Below are positions 35,101-41,821 of a DNA stretch of 55,930 bases, piece after piece (the first letter of the stretch is position 1; every line of letters begins with the position of its first letter). The DNA is taken from the NCBI GenBank assembly GCA_964450645.1, contig CAYVEB010000010.1, positions 1 to 55,930 of the forward strand, read 5' to 3'. The notes beneath the pieces are model-generated. The model saw only the letters and a program-made list of their open reading frames with translations. It ran no database searches and was not told the origin of the DNA. This DNA is from JAKSPM01 sp964450645. Lineage in GTDB: Bacteria; Bacillota; Clostridia; Oscillospirales; Oscillospiraceae. The position numbers were made by a program, and so were the translations under genes.

Positions 35101-36047
35101 GCGGCGACAGCTACACCGACAGCCCGGTGCTTGCCCTGGGCCACGATTGGACCGAGTGGACCGGTACCGAGCGCACCTGCCTGGAGGGCGGCGTGCAGAC
35201 CCGCTCGTGCAAGCGCTGCAACCAGACCGAGAGCCGCGAAGTGCCCGCCCTGGGCCACGATTATGAGACGAAGGTCGTAGAACCCACCTGCACGGTGGAT
35301 GGCTTCACGCTCCACATCTGCACGCGCTGTGGCGACGTCTACAAGGACACGTTCGTGCCCGCGCTGGGTCACACCTGGGATGAAGGCGTGCGGATTGAAC
35401 CCGATGAATTCACACCTGGCAAAGTTACCTACACCTGCACCCGCTGCGGCGAGACTCGCGTCGATCAGATTCCTGCCCTTGGCTGCCCGTCCGAACCGTT
35501 TGAGGACGTGGATATCACACGCTGGTACCACAAGGGCATTGATTTCATGGTAACAAACGGCTACATGACCGGCGTTTCGTCCAATGCCTTTGCGCCGGAT
35601 GAGGATATGTCCAGAGGAATGTTGGTATCGGTGCTGTACCGAATTGCGAAAAAACCAAGCGTTTCTGGCCTTGACAATCCGTTTACCGATGTGGAAGAAG
35701 GCCGGTATTATACCAATGCGATCATTTGGGCCTATGCGAACGACGTGGTCAGCGGTGTGTCGGATACGACCTTTGCGCCTGAGAGCCCCATCACCCGCGA
35801 ACAGCTCTCGCTGATTTTGTATCGGTACGATAAGGCCGAGCCGGTGAAGGAGGATGTTCTGGCGGCGTTCCCGGATGGCGGAACCGTGAGCCGCTATGCG
35901 AAGACCGGTATGAACTGGGCGGTTGCCAACGGCTTGATTTCCGGCGTCTCGAACGATAACGGTGTGTTGCTTGTGCCGCAGGGGAACGCCTCGCGTGCGC
36001 AGGTTGCGCGGATTTTGATGGCGTATTTAAATTCTAAGGAAGGCTGA
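29163..36047 (+). CDS. Giant SLH-anchored subtilisin-like protease with PA, adhesin-like and Cys-rich repeat domains
   Basis: A secreted 2294-residue protein. The signal peptide MRRVFSCLLVVAMLLTMLPS runs to about residue 24. The S8 domain has the triad D196 (AILDTGVD), H274 (GEHGTHVAA) and S602 (SGTSMASPHVAGG), plus oxyanion Asn in VAVGND. A PA domain is inserted at about 469-520, as in lactocepin and C5a-peptidase type cell-envelope proteases. Then come a Fn3-like region, three cleaved-adhesin (choice-of-anchor J) domains (about 1100-1260, 1418-1576, 1663-1833) alternating with three InlB-like B repeats, a tract of seven CxxC units (about 1836-2110; CTRCG), and three SLH domains (about 2113-2293). 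The start at 29163 follows AAAAAAGGAGAATTGT. Likely a surface protease acting on host or dietary protein; substrate unknown. Confidence 0.93.
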   Translation: MRRVFSCLLVVAMLLTMLPSAVFAEDAHVHTDVESVEASKDRPRKNTEAASAMVGLVKSDAQALEDKIEIDPDTEVTAIILLDDSLLPQAGVPSVAVRTKMLNDQQKVQHEISKKILNGHELRVRRTYTTLTNGFSARVTYGQLQEIRKLDNVVSAFVAPAFEVEPRMTNSNKMIGGGIYNETDYHGEGMLIAILDTGVDLDHEIFKDAPKQPGLTQEELQELLEKSDFQAEQYTNGVTASALYYSEKIPFQFDYGARDTDANPEASGGEHGTHVAATAAGNDGVVEGFSGVAPEAQIADMKVFDSQGYGSYEDVIAALEDCVLLNVDVANMSLGSSCGFIDYDDLGEWVNELVKVFDRAGENGTSISVAVGNDYTAAYNNNLGGNALSSNPDYGNASLPSTLDEALAVASVENDAMVSPYITVGSKEIAYYDGYDATTGEVTTEYALRTLASKGSLEYVMIDGDGEEEDYQDVNVDGKIAVVRRGGIYYEAKASNAQKAGAIGLIVYNNEPGMIYMSITAWTLPVAFISELDGTYLASQKDKHLTIAQEDKLVASPTAGMSDFSSWGATGELTLKPEISAPGGNIYSAVPGDQYELMSGTSMASPHVAGGMAIVRQAINKRFPEKSDNDKKDLVDTLLISTAKIVYDGETPVSPRKQGGGMMNINAAAQSDGYITVSGMERPKLELGDDVSRSGSYKMQFTVHNTGTDTLCYKISPIVLTDGTKTDDEGRVVMTQTDVPLTHTFTTNCNNNIVTVSAGKTAEVTVQVTLTNAEKELAAFTNGAYVEGWVVLEAVNVDGSDNEDNYDLNVPFLTFYGDWTVAPTVDSAFWWEESDDYQTYPNEAILNSMEDTYSSYLGYNNYDSSIPYLQDRNAISPNSDDFMDKLSYVYTGLLRNVRTLRYTITGEDGTVYYDETIDYETKSIYDSSYYSVLPAGAITDEDAITPWYGTDKNGSALPNNTKATVSVSTTLPYNKHESKNSRDEWSFPITVDTEAPEMLDYSVRESEGRYYADITVRDNQYVAAVVLSDSGYEKEYSVHGVGEESANATTVLEDIDVTGLGETIGVIVDDYAGNSKNYYLRVPGNTDDYADVVVTEDMILYKEDFNENWLPDGWTQKSESHSPNKWYRDEHTWGDNWACIDLDSTNKQDEWLITKSYDLSESKTPAHMIFTFETSYTFVVQYPHENVTVYVSKDGGSKWEPIWALNQDAGVYEDWIPTQAKVVIPDEYQFCKDVQFAFAYTNDTGGADFTMDDMIIYQDRAEDYATVTATAGDHGGFSPDGAVFVRKGTSKTFTAKPDEGYEVASMTVDGVNVGPISYYTFEKVGVDHTIDVQFRKATGSSTYSVLAAATTGGSITPAGTLQVHPGGSQKFAISALTGYQLAAVRVNGRSVGKVTEYTLENVDQNYYVQAVFEPIPAAAEPVFEQDFEDAKFPPEGWEVQNNGWKMYNSTYYMSSGQYAYVSYSDTSDSMLISPAVNLKGTTETTLAFDYAFSSYPMSQGAFKYTMEVSADGDSWQVLWDASKTTDNNENGYVSSNRAFVTIPEEYLIDGVRFAWHYACTGGSGIAALDNISLEAVSDSTEREGYAQITATAGEGGAITPSGRQYVEEGSNITFTVTPVVGYEIDAVYVDGSSVGAVEEYTFQNVYGTHTIQALFRLEHLASGNLFENDFEDGDFPSRGWTLDSKDSGDYTWHKGSLSALNETNVALVTNRYESWSDAPEQDEWLISPTVDLTGVDATLKFDIAIGRTELRDGNINLLVMISNDGAEQWTPIWNAKNDLQGEGILYTTATVEVEIDAIYQKANTKIAFEYTKQEGYEGDPAAIDNVALSGGSEESCSHAETERRNQKDATCLEDGYTGDLYCLICHRLLAVGNVVPATGHTYGAWEITAPATCTQDGVQTRCCTRCDATETQTISALGHDYETTTTDPTCTQDGYSIRRCTRCGDSQTEVIPALGHSYVEEVTEATCTRDGYTTHTCTRCGDSYTDSPVLALGHDWTEWTGTERTCLEGGVQTRSCKRCNQTESREVPALGHDYETKVVEPTCTVDGFTLHICTRCGDVYKDTFVPALGHTWDEGVRIEPDEFTPGKVTYTCTRCGETRVDQIPALGCPSEPFEDVDITRWYHKGIDFMVTNGYMTGVSSNAFAPDEDMSRGMLVSVLYRIAKKPSVSGLDNPFTDVEEGRYYTNAIIWAYANDVVSGVSDTTFAPESPITREQLSLILYRYDKAEPVKEDVLAAFPDGGTVSRYAKTGMNWAVANGLISGVSNDNGVLLVPQGNASRAQVARILMAYLNSKEG
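34668..35490 (+). repeat. Cys-rich tandem repeats in the protease gene
   Basis: About seven units of roughly 36-45 residues, each with TCxxDG(Y/V/F)xxxxCxRC and a closing PALGH. CTRCGD and CTRCGE occur repeatedly. The paired cysteines resemble small metal-binding or disulfide-stabilised modules seen before SLH domains in clostridial surface proteins. Confidence 0.85.
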
Positions 36048-36059
36048 CGAATGCAAACA

Positions 36060-36090
36060 CTGTGCAGCCGTGCTTTGCACGGCTGCACAG
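36060..36090. terminator. Perfect 14-bp hairpin after the protease gene
   Basis: CTGTGCAGCCGTGC (36060-36073) and GCACGGCTGCACAG (36077-36090) enclose a TTT loop, 13 bases after the stop codon. It lacks a U tract. The next hairpin downstream has one. Confidence 0.6.
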
Positions 36091-36123
36091 AGGCAAACGC
36101 CGGCAAACGCTTATCATCCATAT

Positions 36124-36159
36124 AAAATCGGACCCGTTTTGTTCGGATCCGATTTTTTT
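36124..36159 (+). terminator. Rho-independent terminator of the protease gene
   Basis: AAAATCGGACCCG (36124-36136) pairs with CGGATCCGATTTT (36144-36156) with one mismatch and runs into a T tract. It is probably the real transcript end. Confidence 0.8.
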
Positions 36160-36482
36160 CGCTGTGCGGTTTTTGTGCAGTTCGCGTGAGAATGCAAATT
36201 GTATATCTTGCATGTGTAAATATACAATTTATTTATATTTATTGTTTTTGTAGAGAAAGCTCTTGTTATTGCAAAAAAAAGGTGTAATATAAGACTAGAG
36301 GATATCCTTTTATATCGATACTAGCAATTTCCTGGCATTGTGAAAACATAAGCCTTTGCATAACGTGCACATTTGCAAGGGCTAAAAACTGGCGCAAGCC
36401 GCGAACGACCACAAAAGACTTCTTTAAAACGCTTTTCTGATCATCTCGGCTGTTCCTTTGCTGTGACTTCTGGCCCCGCTGC
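36160..36482. other. AT-rich spacer with an 11-bp inverted repeat
   Basis: No intact gene. AAATTGTATAT (36196-36206) and ATATACAATTT (36220-36230) form a perfect inverted repeat. TTGTTA (36263-36268), 16 bases, TAATAT (36285-36290) is a weak promoter candidate reading right. An imperfect repeat AGCCTTTGCA/TTGCAAGGGCT spans 36352-36382. The stretch may be the remains of a deleted gene, given the SLH fragment that follows. Confidence 0.45.
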
Positions 36483-36665
36483 CAGCCGGATTATAGCGAG
36501 GTGAGCAAATTTGCTCGTACCGCGATGGATTGGGCGACGCACCGCTATATCGTCGTAGGAAGCAATAATTATTTAAGTCCGAAAACAAATCTAACAAGGG
36601 CGCAAACTGCGGTATTGATTTTTAGCCTTTCCAAACGCGGGGTGCCAAGCAAGACTACAACTTAA
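36483..36665 (+). pseudogene. Remnant of an SLH-domain surface protein gene (3' end)
   Basis: In the frame starting at 36483, after QP, the translation reads DYSEVSKFARTAMDWATHRY, IVVGSNNYLSPKTNLTRAQT and AVLIFSLSKRG, then stops at 36665. It aligns with the third SLH repeat of both neighbours: FPDHSSVSHYAQDAMNWA ... TASRAQAANILMRYL. Upstream the similarity disappears and no start codon or SD is present. It is therefore a decayed C-terminus of a third SLH protein or a recombination by-product. Confidence 0.75.
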
Positions 36666-36730
36666 GCTGTGCGAAAGCTGATTAATTTTCAGAATTGCTG
36701 AAACACCAACAAATTGAACGGAGGGTTACT

Positions 36731-37615
36731 ATGCAAAAAAAGACGCGGGAGCGGCTGCCGTTTTTATTCACACTGCCTGCGCTGATCATTGGAATTCTGT
36801 TTTTGATCGCTCTGCTTTTTGGAATAGGTCTGTTTGTTTATTTCAAGAAAACCGCCTCGGAGCATTATGACGACCGGTATCTGCACTACGTCACGCCCCT
36901 GTGCGTCCCGGAAGACGATACCCATATCCGCGCCGATCGCATCACGACGCTGGACTTTTCGGAAATGTACGTAACCCTCCAGCAAGCTGCCAACGGTGGG
37001 GAGAGGGAGGATATCCACGACCTGCTGGCTGTCACGGACGCCTATACGCTGCGAAACCCGCAGACCAGGGACGTGACGGTGCAGGTGGCCTATCCGCTGG
37101 TCTACTCCTTTGACACGAAGGGGGAGCTTCTGGTGGACGGCGATGCCGGCGAGAACGAATGGTGGGGTGCCTACAGCAACATGGAGCTGCAGGAAGACCG
37201 AGAAGACGGCGTGATTGAGCAGCGCCTGAAGGATGGGTATTATTTTGACCTGGCCTTCCCCGACTGGCCGGAGCGCGGGCAGCCCTTTGGCGAGCCGTAC
37301 ACGCCGCCGGACTCTCCGAACCAGTCGTGGAGCTATGACATGGCCTATTACGTGCGGGAGGTGACGATTCCGGGCGGCGGGGAAGTACATGTGACGATGC
37401 GCTATGAACTGAGCGATGTGTCGGGCTTATCCTTTGCCCCGGCGAAGGACGCCATCGCCTGCGACAGCCGGACGCTGGTGATTCAAAATGCGGAGGGCGT
37501 GCGCTTTTTAGAGCAGAATATCAGCGAAGATCTTTCCGCCAACAGCGCGATCCCGCTGGACCCTGCGCGGGACGACTACGATTTGAGCCTGGAATACGTC
37601 GAACCGGGAGAATAA
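36731..37615 (+). CDS. Membrane-anchored hypothetical protein (294 aa)
   Basis: I do not recognise the family. A basic N-terminus (MQKKTRERLP) and one membrane helix (about residues 12-36, LPALIIGILFLIALLFGIG) are followed by a largely beta, acidic extracellular-type domain of about 255 residues. That domain is rich in Tyr, Trp and Asp and has no Cys cluster. ACGGAGGGTTACT precedes the ATG at 36731, preferred over the in-frame ATG at 36695. A bidirectional terminator follows. It is a single gene between the SLH remnant and a convergent exporter gene. Surface exposure is inferred from the single anchor and charge. Confidence 0.75.
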   Translation: MQKKTRERLPFLFTLPALIIGILFLIALLFGIGLFVYFKKTASEHYDDRYLHYVTPLCVPEDDTHIRADRITTLDFSEMYVTLQQAANGGEREDIHDLLAVTDAYTLRNPQTRDVTVQVAYPLVYSFDTKGELLVDGDAGENEWWGAYSNMELQEDREDGVIEQRLKDGYYFDLAFPDWPERGQPFGEPYTPPDSPNQSWSYDMAYYVREVTIPGGGEVHVTMRYELSDVSGLSFAPAKDAIACDSRTLVIQNAEGVRFLEQNISEDLSANSAIPLDPARDDYDLSLEYVEPGE

Positions 37616-37639
37616 CGCAAAGCACAGCGAATACAAACT

Positions 37640-37668
37640 GCGCGGGGCAGATCCAGTCTGCCCCGCGC
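37640..37668. terminator. Bidirectional terminator between convergent genes
   Basis: GCGCGGGGCAGA (37640-37651) and TCTGCCCCGCGC (37657-37668) form a perfect 12-bp stem between two genes that converge at 37615 and 37683. No long T tract on either side, but the stability and position fit. Confidence 0.7.
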
Positions 37669-37682
37669 GAATTATGCATGCC

Positions 37683-38159
37683 CTATGCGATCAATGCGCC
37701 CACGCCGTGTGTGACCAAGGAGACCAGAACCGCCGCGATCACAACGCCGATGGCGATGGCGGGAAGCGCGTTTCTCAGCCGCAGATCCATCATCGCGGCC
37801 ACCAGAGCGCCGGTCCACGCGCCGGTGCCGGGCAGGGGAATTGCCACCAGCAAGGCCAATCCCCAGAACTCATAGCGCACGATGATGTCGGCCTTTTTTT
37901 CGGCGCGGCGCTCCAAGCGGGAGACAAGCCCGTCCAGCCAGGGGCTGATCTTGCGCAGCCATGCGAACAGCTTGCGGATGAACAGAATGATGAAGGGTAC
38001 CGGCAGCAGATTGCCCAGAATTGCCAGAATGACGGAAAGCGGCAGGCTCAGGCCGCTGGCTACACCGTAAGGGATGGCGCCCCGCAGCTCCACCACCGGC
38101 ACCATCGACATCAAGAACGTCATGAGAATCTTGCCGAAGTAAGTGTTCCAAAGGCCCAA
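37683..38159 (-). CDS. Small multidrug-export-type membrane protein (COG2426/PF06695 family)
   Basis: About 158 residues with four membrane segments. MVPVVELRGAIPYGVASG near the N-terminus and VAIPLPGTGAWTGALVAAMM in the middle are characteristic of this poorly characterised family, called small multidrug exporters by annotation only. The minus-strand start is uncertain. GGAGG lies 8 bases before a TTG (38159), whereas the upstream GTG (38174) overlaps that SD and has none of its own; I chose 38159. A promoter TTGCAA-17-TATGCT lies directly upstream on the minus strand. Confidence 0.83.
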   Translation of the reverse strand: MGLWNTYFGKILMTFLMSMVPVVELRGAIPYGVASGLSLPLSVILAILGNLLPVPFIILFIRKLFAWLRKISPWLDGLVSRLERRAEKKADIIVRYEFWGLALLVAIPLPGTGAWTGALVAAMMDLRLRNALPAIAIGVVIAAVLVSLVTHGVGALIA

Positions 38160-38341
38160 TTTCAATTCCTCCACAATTAATCTGAACTTAGCATACCATA
38201 ATTTTGCGCGTCTTGCAAGGGGGACACGCCGAATTTGGCCAAAGTCCCGGACGTTTCTCTTATTTCTTTCGCAAAAATTTACAAAATAATTCTAGACTTT
38301 TTCAAGGAATATGCTAAAATATCATTTATAGGAGGGATAGG

Positions 38342-39229
38342 ATGAAAAGCCATAAGATGCAACGCTTCCTTTTGCACAATCGGGATAAGGGCATCCCCAA
38401 TTTGATGCTGTTTTTGGCGGCAGCGAAGCTGATTGTGTTTTTTGTCGGCCTGATTGACCCGAGCAGCGCGCTGTATAACGCTCTGTATTTCAGTCCTTAT
38501 TCGATTTTTCACGGCCAGGTTTGGCGTTTGGTGACATATATCCTGCTGCCGGATAGTACGAATGTTTTGCTGTTTGCCATTTCCCTGTTTTTCTACTATT
38601 ATGTCGGCCGGGTTCTGGAAGCTTCCATGGGGAGGCTGCGGTTTAATCTGTTCTATCTGAGCAATGTGCTCACTTTGGACGCGCTGGGCTTGATTCTTGG
38701 CCTTTTGGGACGGTTTGTGACCTATGACGGCGCGTGGCTCTACGTCCCGTTGACGCTGGTTGCCGACTTCCCGCTGCTGTTTGCTTTCGCGACCGTCAAC
38801 CCGGACAGCAGTATTCTGCTGATGTTCATTATTCCGATTAAGATGAAATATTTTGCGTGGCTGGAGACGTTTTATATTGTCTACTATATGATCAAGCTGG
38901 GGATGCCGCTCGGCCTGATCGCGCCGTTGTCGCTGGTGCCGTATTTTCTGTTTTTCGGTGCCGATGCGCGGCTGCTGCTGCCGGACGCGCTGCAGGGAAT
39001 ACGCAGAAAGCGGAAAAAGAGCCGTCCGGCGAAGCCGGATCCCAAGTGGGCGGAGAAATACCGCAGCAAGGACGGCCAGCGGCCCTATCACCACAAGTGT
39101 ACGGTCTGCGGCCGCACAGACACGGACTACCCGGATCTGGAGTTCCGCTATTGCTCCCGCTGCAAGGGCTACTATTGCTACTGTATCGACCATATTAACA
39201 ACCATATCCACATCACCGACGAGCCGTAA
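38342..39229 (+). CDS. Rhomboid-like membrane protein without the catalytic serine motif, plus C-terminal zinc-ribbon
   Basis: A 295-residue polytopic protein. The segment HGQVWRLVTYILLP and the following GRVLEASMGRLRFNLFYLSN match the first two helices and the L1/TM2 region of rhomboid-fold proteins. However, the GxSG active-site motif and the distal catalytic His are absent, so it is probably a pseudoprotease or derlin-like member. After six membrane segments, a basic linker (IRRKRKKSRPAKPDPKW) leads to a Cys/His-rich tail: CTVCGRTD, YCSRCKGYYCYCIDHINNH, likely binding zinc on the cytoplasmic side. AGGAGGGATAGG precedes the ATG. Confidence 0.75.
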   Translation: MKSHKMQRFLLHNRDKGIPNLMLFLAAAKLIVFFVGLIDPSSALYNALYFSPYSIFHGQVWRLVTYILLPDSTNVLLFAISLFFYYYVGRVLEASMGRLRFNLFYLSNVLTLDALGLILGLLGRFVTYDGAWLYVPLTLVADFPLLFAFATVNPDSSILLMFIIPIKMKYFAWLETFYIVYYMIKLGMPLGLIAPLSLVPYFLFFGADARLLLPDALQGIRRKRKKSRPAKPDPKWAEKYRSKDGQRPYHHKCTVCGRTDTDYPDLEFRYCSRCKGYYCYCIDHINNHIHITDEP

Positions 39230-39259
39230 AACCCGCGCAAGAGAGAGGAAACACATGCT

Positions 39260-39937
39260 ATGAGGGATATGAGGAATAACTATAGAACGCTTTTGATGCT
39301 GATGGTGCTTCCGTTTGTTGTGACGGCGGTGTTTTTCGCGTACTTGCCGGAGCGGATCCCGGTCAGTTTTACCGAGACGGGCGAAATCGCACGGTACGGG
39401 AACCGGTATGAAATGCTGCTGTATCCGCTGGGCGCGATGACGGTGGGCGCGGTGACCTATGTGCTGGGAAGGTTTCAAGGCAAGCGGCGCCACGGCGTAT
39501 TTGAGCGGACGCTGGTGATCTTTGGAATGGTGATTCTCGCGGGAATCAACGTTGTAAGCGAATGGTTTTTGTGGGGTGCCGCCGCCGCCTGTGAGACGCA
39601 CGCCGATATCGCGAAGCTGATCGCCATTGGTGCGGGGGTGGTGGTAATGATTATCGGCGTGATTTTGCCGTATGTGAGCCGCAATACCGCTTTCGGTCTG
39701 CGCACAATGTGGAGCCTGGAGAACGACCAGGTGTGGGCGAAGACGCAGCGGGCCACGGGGATTCTCGGAGTCGTGTGCGGCTTCGGGATGGTGCTGACCG
39801 GCATTTTCTTTAGGCAGCTGCTGATTGCCGCGTTTGTGCTCCTTTTGGCCCTGATTTGGGGAGTTTCCAGCGTTTTTGCGTCGTACAGAATATACAAGGC
39901 GGATCAGAAGAACAAACCGGGGCCTGCAAAAGCCTAG
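39260..39937 (+). CDS. DUF1648/SdpI-family membrane protein
   Basis: 225 residues with six membrane segments. The N-terminal half matches DUF1648: LPERIPVSFTETGEIARYGN. The C-terminal half matches the SdpI group, whose founding member gives immunity to the Bacillus SDP killing factor: NTAFGLRTMWSLENDQVWAK. Many family members have no known toxin partner and none is seen here, so immunity is not claimed. It follows the rhomboid-like gene by 30 bases and is probably cotranscribed. A terminator follows. Confidence 0.85.
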   Translation: MRDMRNNYRTLLMLMVLPFVVTAVFFAYLPERIPVSFTETGEIARYGNRYEMLLYPLGAMTVGAVTYVLGRFQGKRRHGVFERTLVIFGMVILAGINVVSEWFLWGAAAACETHADIAKLIAIGAGVVVMIIGVILPYVSRNTAFGLRTMWSLENDQVWAKTQRATGILGVVCGFGMVLTGIFFRQLLIAAFVLLLALIWGVSSVFASYRIYKADQKNKPGPAKA

Positions 39938-39975
39938 GACAACCAAGGACCTTGTCCCGTCAACGAAATCGCCAG

Positions 39976-40007
39976 CCTCCCGCACCAAAGTGGCGCGGGA
40001 GGTTTTT
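39976..40007 (+). terminator. Rho-independent terminator after the SdpI-type gene
   Basis: CCTCCCGC (39976-39983) and GCGGGAGG (39995-40002), followed by TTTTT. The rest of 40008-40160 holds only AT- and GC-rich low-complexity sequence with no gene. Confidence 0.85.
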
Positions 40008-40160
40008 GATGAGGACTCCTTCCGCGCCGTCGTATGCCGGGGCGGAATTTTTTCGGGCCGGCGGAAAATGCGGGTTTTTGCCGGGGAAAAAATACCGCAC
40101 TTTGTCTCATTGCACAGATTTTTGCCGCATTTTTTGTACACTTTTTTCCAGGCGTCCGCA

Positions 40161-40189
40161 TTGACATCCAAGGTGTATAAAAATATAAT
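40161..40189 (+). promoter_or_regulatory. Consensus sigma-A promoter
   Basis: TTGACA (40161-40166), 17 bases, TATAAT (40184-40189): a 12 of 12 match. It drives the C_GCAxxG protein and the TDT transporter, so strong constitutive expression is expected. Confidence 0.92.
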
Positions 40190-40254
40190 AGGAGTATACG
40201 TTATCCTTTTAGAAGAATAGCGGATTTTTAAATATTTGGCAAAGGAGAAAGAAT

Positions 40255-40743
40255 ATGGAAGTAAACGTCAAAGAAATCAGCCTGAAAAAGCTGCAGAAAG
40301 ACGCGGAGGATAATTTCCGCAACGGCTATTACTGCTGCGAAGCGCTGATGGCCACGATCATTGATGACTTTGGCCTGGACGTCCCCAAGGAGGTTATCGC
40401 AATGACCTCCGGCATGGCGGTGGGCGCGGGGCGTTCCGGCTGCATGTGCGGCGCGCTGAACGGCGGCATCATGGCGCTGGGACTGTTTTTTGGCCGCACG
40501 GAGCAGGACGGCCCGACCAACCCGAAGTCGGTCAAATGTATGCAGCTCACCCATGAGCTGCACGACTGGTTCAAAGAGGCAAACGGCAAGAACGCGATCT
40601 GCTGCCGGATTTTGACCCGTGAATTTGACATGGGGAAGGGCGAACATAAGCCCCAGTGCATTCGTTTTACCGGGCTGTGCGCGTGGAAAGTCGGTCAGAT
40701 CATTTGCCGTGAGTTGGGAATTCGGAATTTGGATGAGGAGTAA
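40255..40743 (+). CDS. C_GCAxxG_C_C family redox-type protein
   Basis: A 162-residue cysteine-rich protein. The family motif appears as SGCMCGALNGGIMALG (C63, C65), with further cysteines at 27, 28, 95, 116, 117, 135, 142 and 151 in the expected order. The family (PF09719-type) is annotated as putatively redox-active or iron-sulfur binding; its substrate is unknown. AAAGGAGAAAGAAT precedes the ATG. The next gene starts 3 bases after the stop, so the two form an operon behind a perfect promoter. Confidence 0.87.
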   Translation: MEVNVKEISLKKLQKDAEDNFRNGYYCCEALMATIIDDFGLDVPKEVIAMTSGMAVGAGRSGCMCGALNGGIMALGLFFGRTEQDGPTNPKSVKCMQLTHELHDWFKEANGKNAICCRILTREFDMGKGEHKPQCIRFTGLCAWKVGQIICRELGIRNLDEE

Positions 40744-40746
40744 GCT

Positions 40747-41709
40747 ATGAAAAAAGTATTAAATGCGATTCCGCTTCCGATCTGCGGCGTTATGCTGGGG
40801 CTTGCCGCGCTGGGAAATCTTTTGCAGGCGGTATTTACCAATCTTTTGAGCAGCGCCGCGATTGGTGATGCGTTGCGCTATGTCTGCGGCGCATTGGCCT
40901 CCATCATCTGGATCACTGTGGTGCTGAAGGTGATCTTTTGCTTCAAGGGCGTCCGCGAGGCGATGAACGATCCGGTGGTCGCCTCGGTTTGCGGTACCTT
41001 CCCGATGGCGACGATGTTGCTTGCCGTCTACGCAAAGCCTTTCATCGGCGTCGCGGCGCAAGGAATCTGGTTCGCGGCGATTGCGCTGCATGTGCTGCTG
41101 ATCTGCTGGTTCACGGGAAAATTCATACTTCATTTTGATCTGACAAGGGTGTTTGCCAGCTATTTCATCGTCTATGTGGGCATTGCCGTTGCGGCCATTA
41201 CCGCGCCCGCTTTCGGGCGGGAGAACGTCGGCGCAGTTGCCTTCTGGTTCGGCCTTGTGTCGCTGATTTTGCTGCTGGGGCTGATTTCGGCGCGGTACAT
41301 CAAGCATCCCGTAACGAAGGAAGCGGCAAAGCCGCTGTTTTGTATCTATGCTTCACCGGCATCCCTGTGCCTGGCCGGGTACGTTCAGTCTGTCACGCCC
41401 AAGGCGACTTGGATGGTGATCGCCCTGCTGGTTGTTTCGTCGGCCCTGTACCTCATGGTTCTGTGCAGGCTGCCCGCTTACTTGAAGCTGAAATTCTATC
41501 CCAGCTACGCGTCCTTCACCTTCCCCTTTGTTATCACGGCGACTGCCGCAATGCAGGCGATGAGTTGCTTTAAAAATTTGGGCAGCCCGCAGCCCTGGCT
41601 GAAATACGTTGTGTTTGTTGAGACGGCGATTGCGACCTTGCTGGTGTGCTATAGCTTGGTTCGCTATCTGATGGGGATTTTCGCGCCCGCGCCTGCAAAA
41701 TCTAAATAA
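40747..41709 (+). CDS. TDT/SLAC1-TehA family transporter
   Basis: 320 residues with about ten membrane segments. The opening LNAIPLPICGVMLGLAALGN is typical of the tellurite-resistance/dicarboxylate (TDT) family, whose members include TehA, Mae1 and the anion channel SLAC1. Transport of small anions, including sulfite in some members, is known for the family. Here sulfite or an organic acid is only a suggestion, encouraged by the nearby sulfur genes. It is translationally linked to the preceding redox protein. A strong terminator follows. Confidence 0.85.
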   Translation: MKKVLNAIPLPICGVMLGLAALGNLLQAVFTNLLSSAAIGDALRYVCGALASIIWITVVLKVIFCFKGVREAMNDPVVASVCGTFPMATMLLAVYAKPFIGVAAQGIWFAAIALHVLLICWFTGKFILHFDLTRVFASYFIVYVGIAVAAITAPAFGRENVGAVAFWFGLVSLILLLGLISARYIKHPVTKEAAKPLFCIYASPASLCLAGYVQSVTPKATWMVIALLVVSSALYLMVLCRLPAYLKLKFYPSYASFTFPFVITATAAMQAMSCFKNLGSPQPWLKYVVFVETAIATLLVCYSLVRYLMGIFAPAPAKSK

Positions 41710-41767
41710 TTCGCCGGGCGGCGCGGTCAATCCATAAAGTGTTCATATTCTTGAAAGCGCATATCAG

Positions 41768-41806
41768 ATTTCCGGCGGCCGGGTCGTGGCCGCCGGAAAT
41801 TTTTTT
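41768..41806 (+). terminator. Rho-independent terminator after the TDT transporter
   Basis: ATTTCCGGCGGCC (41768-41780) and GGCCGCCGGAAAT (41788-41800) form a perfect 13-bp stem with a T tract to 41806. Confidence 0.93.
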
Positions 41807-41821
41807 ACAAAGAGAAAGACA

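Noticed and set aside
32592..35531. 979-residue open frame antisense to the protease gene
   Set aside because: It exists because the sense codons are GC-biased. It has no SD and no family resemblance, and it covers known domains on the other strand. The same applies to the long antisense frames at 7122-8774, 11298-13049 and 28043-29470.
39260..39937. Calling the SdpI-family protein an immunity gene of a bacteriocin system
   Set aside because: No toxin or processing gene is nearby, and many SdpI/DUF1648 proteins have no such role.
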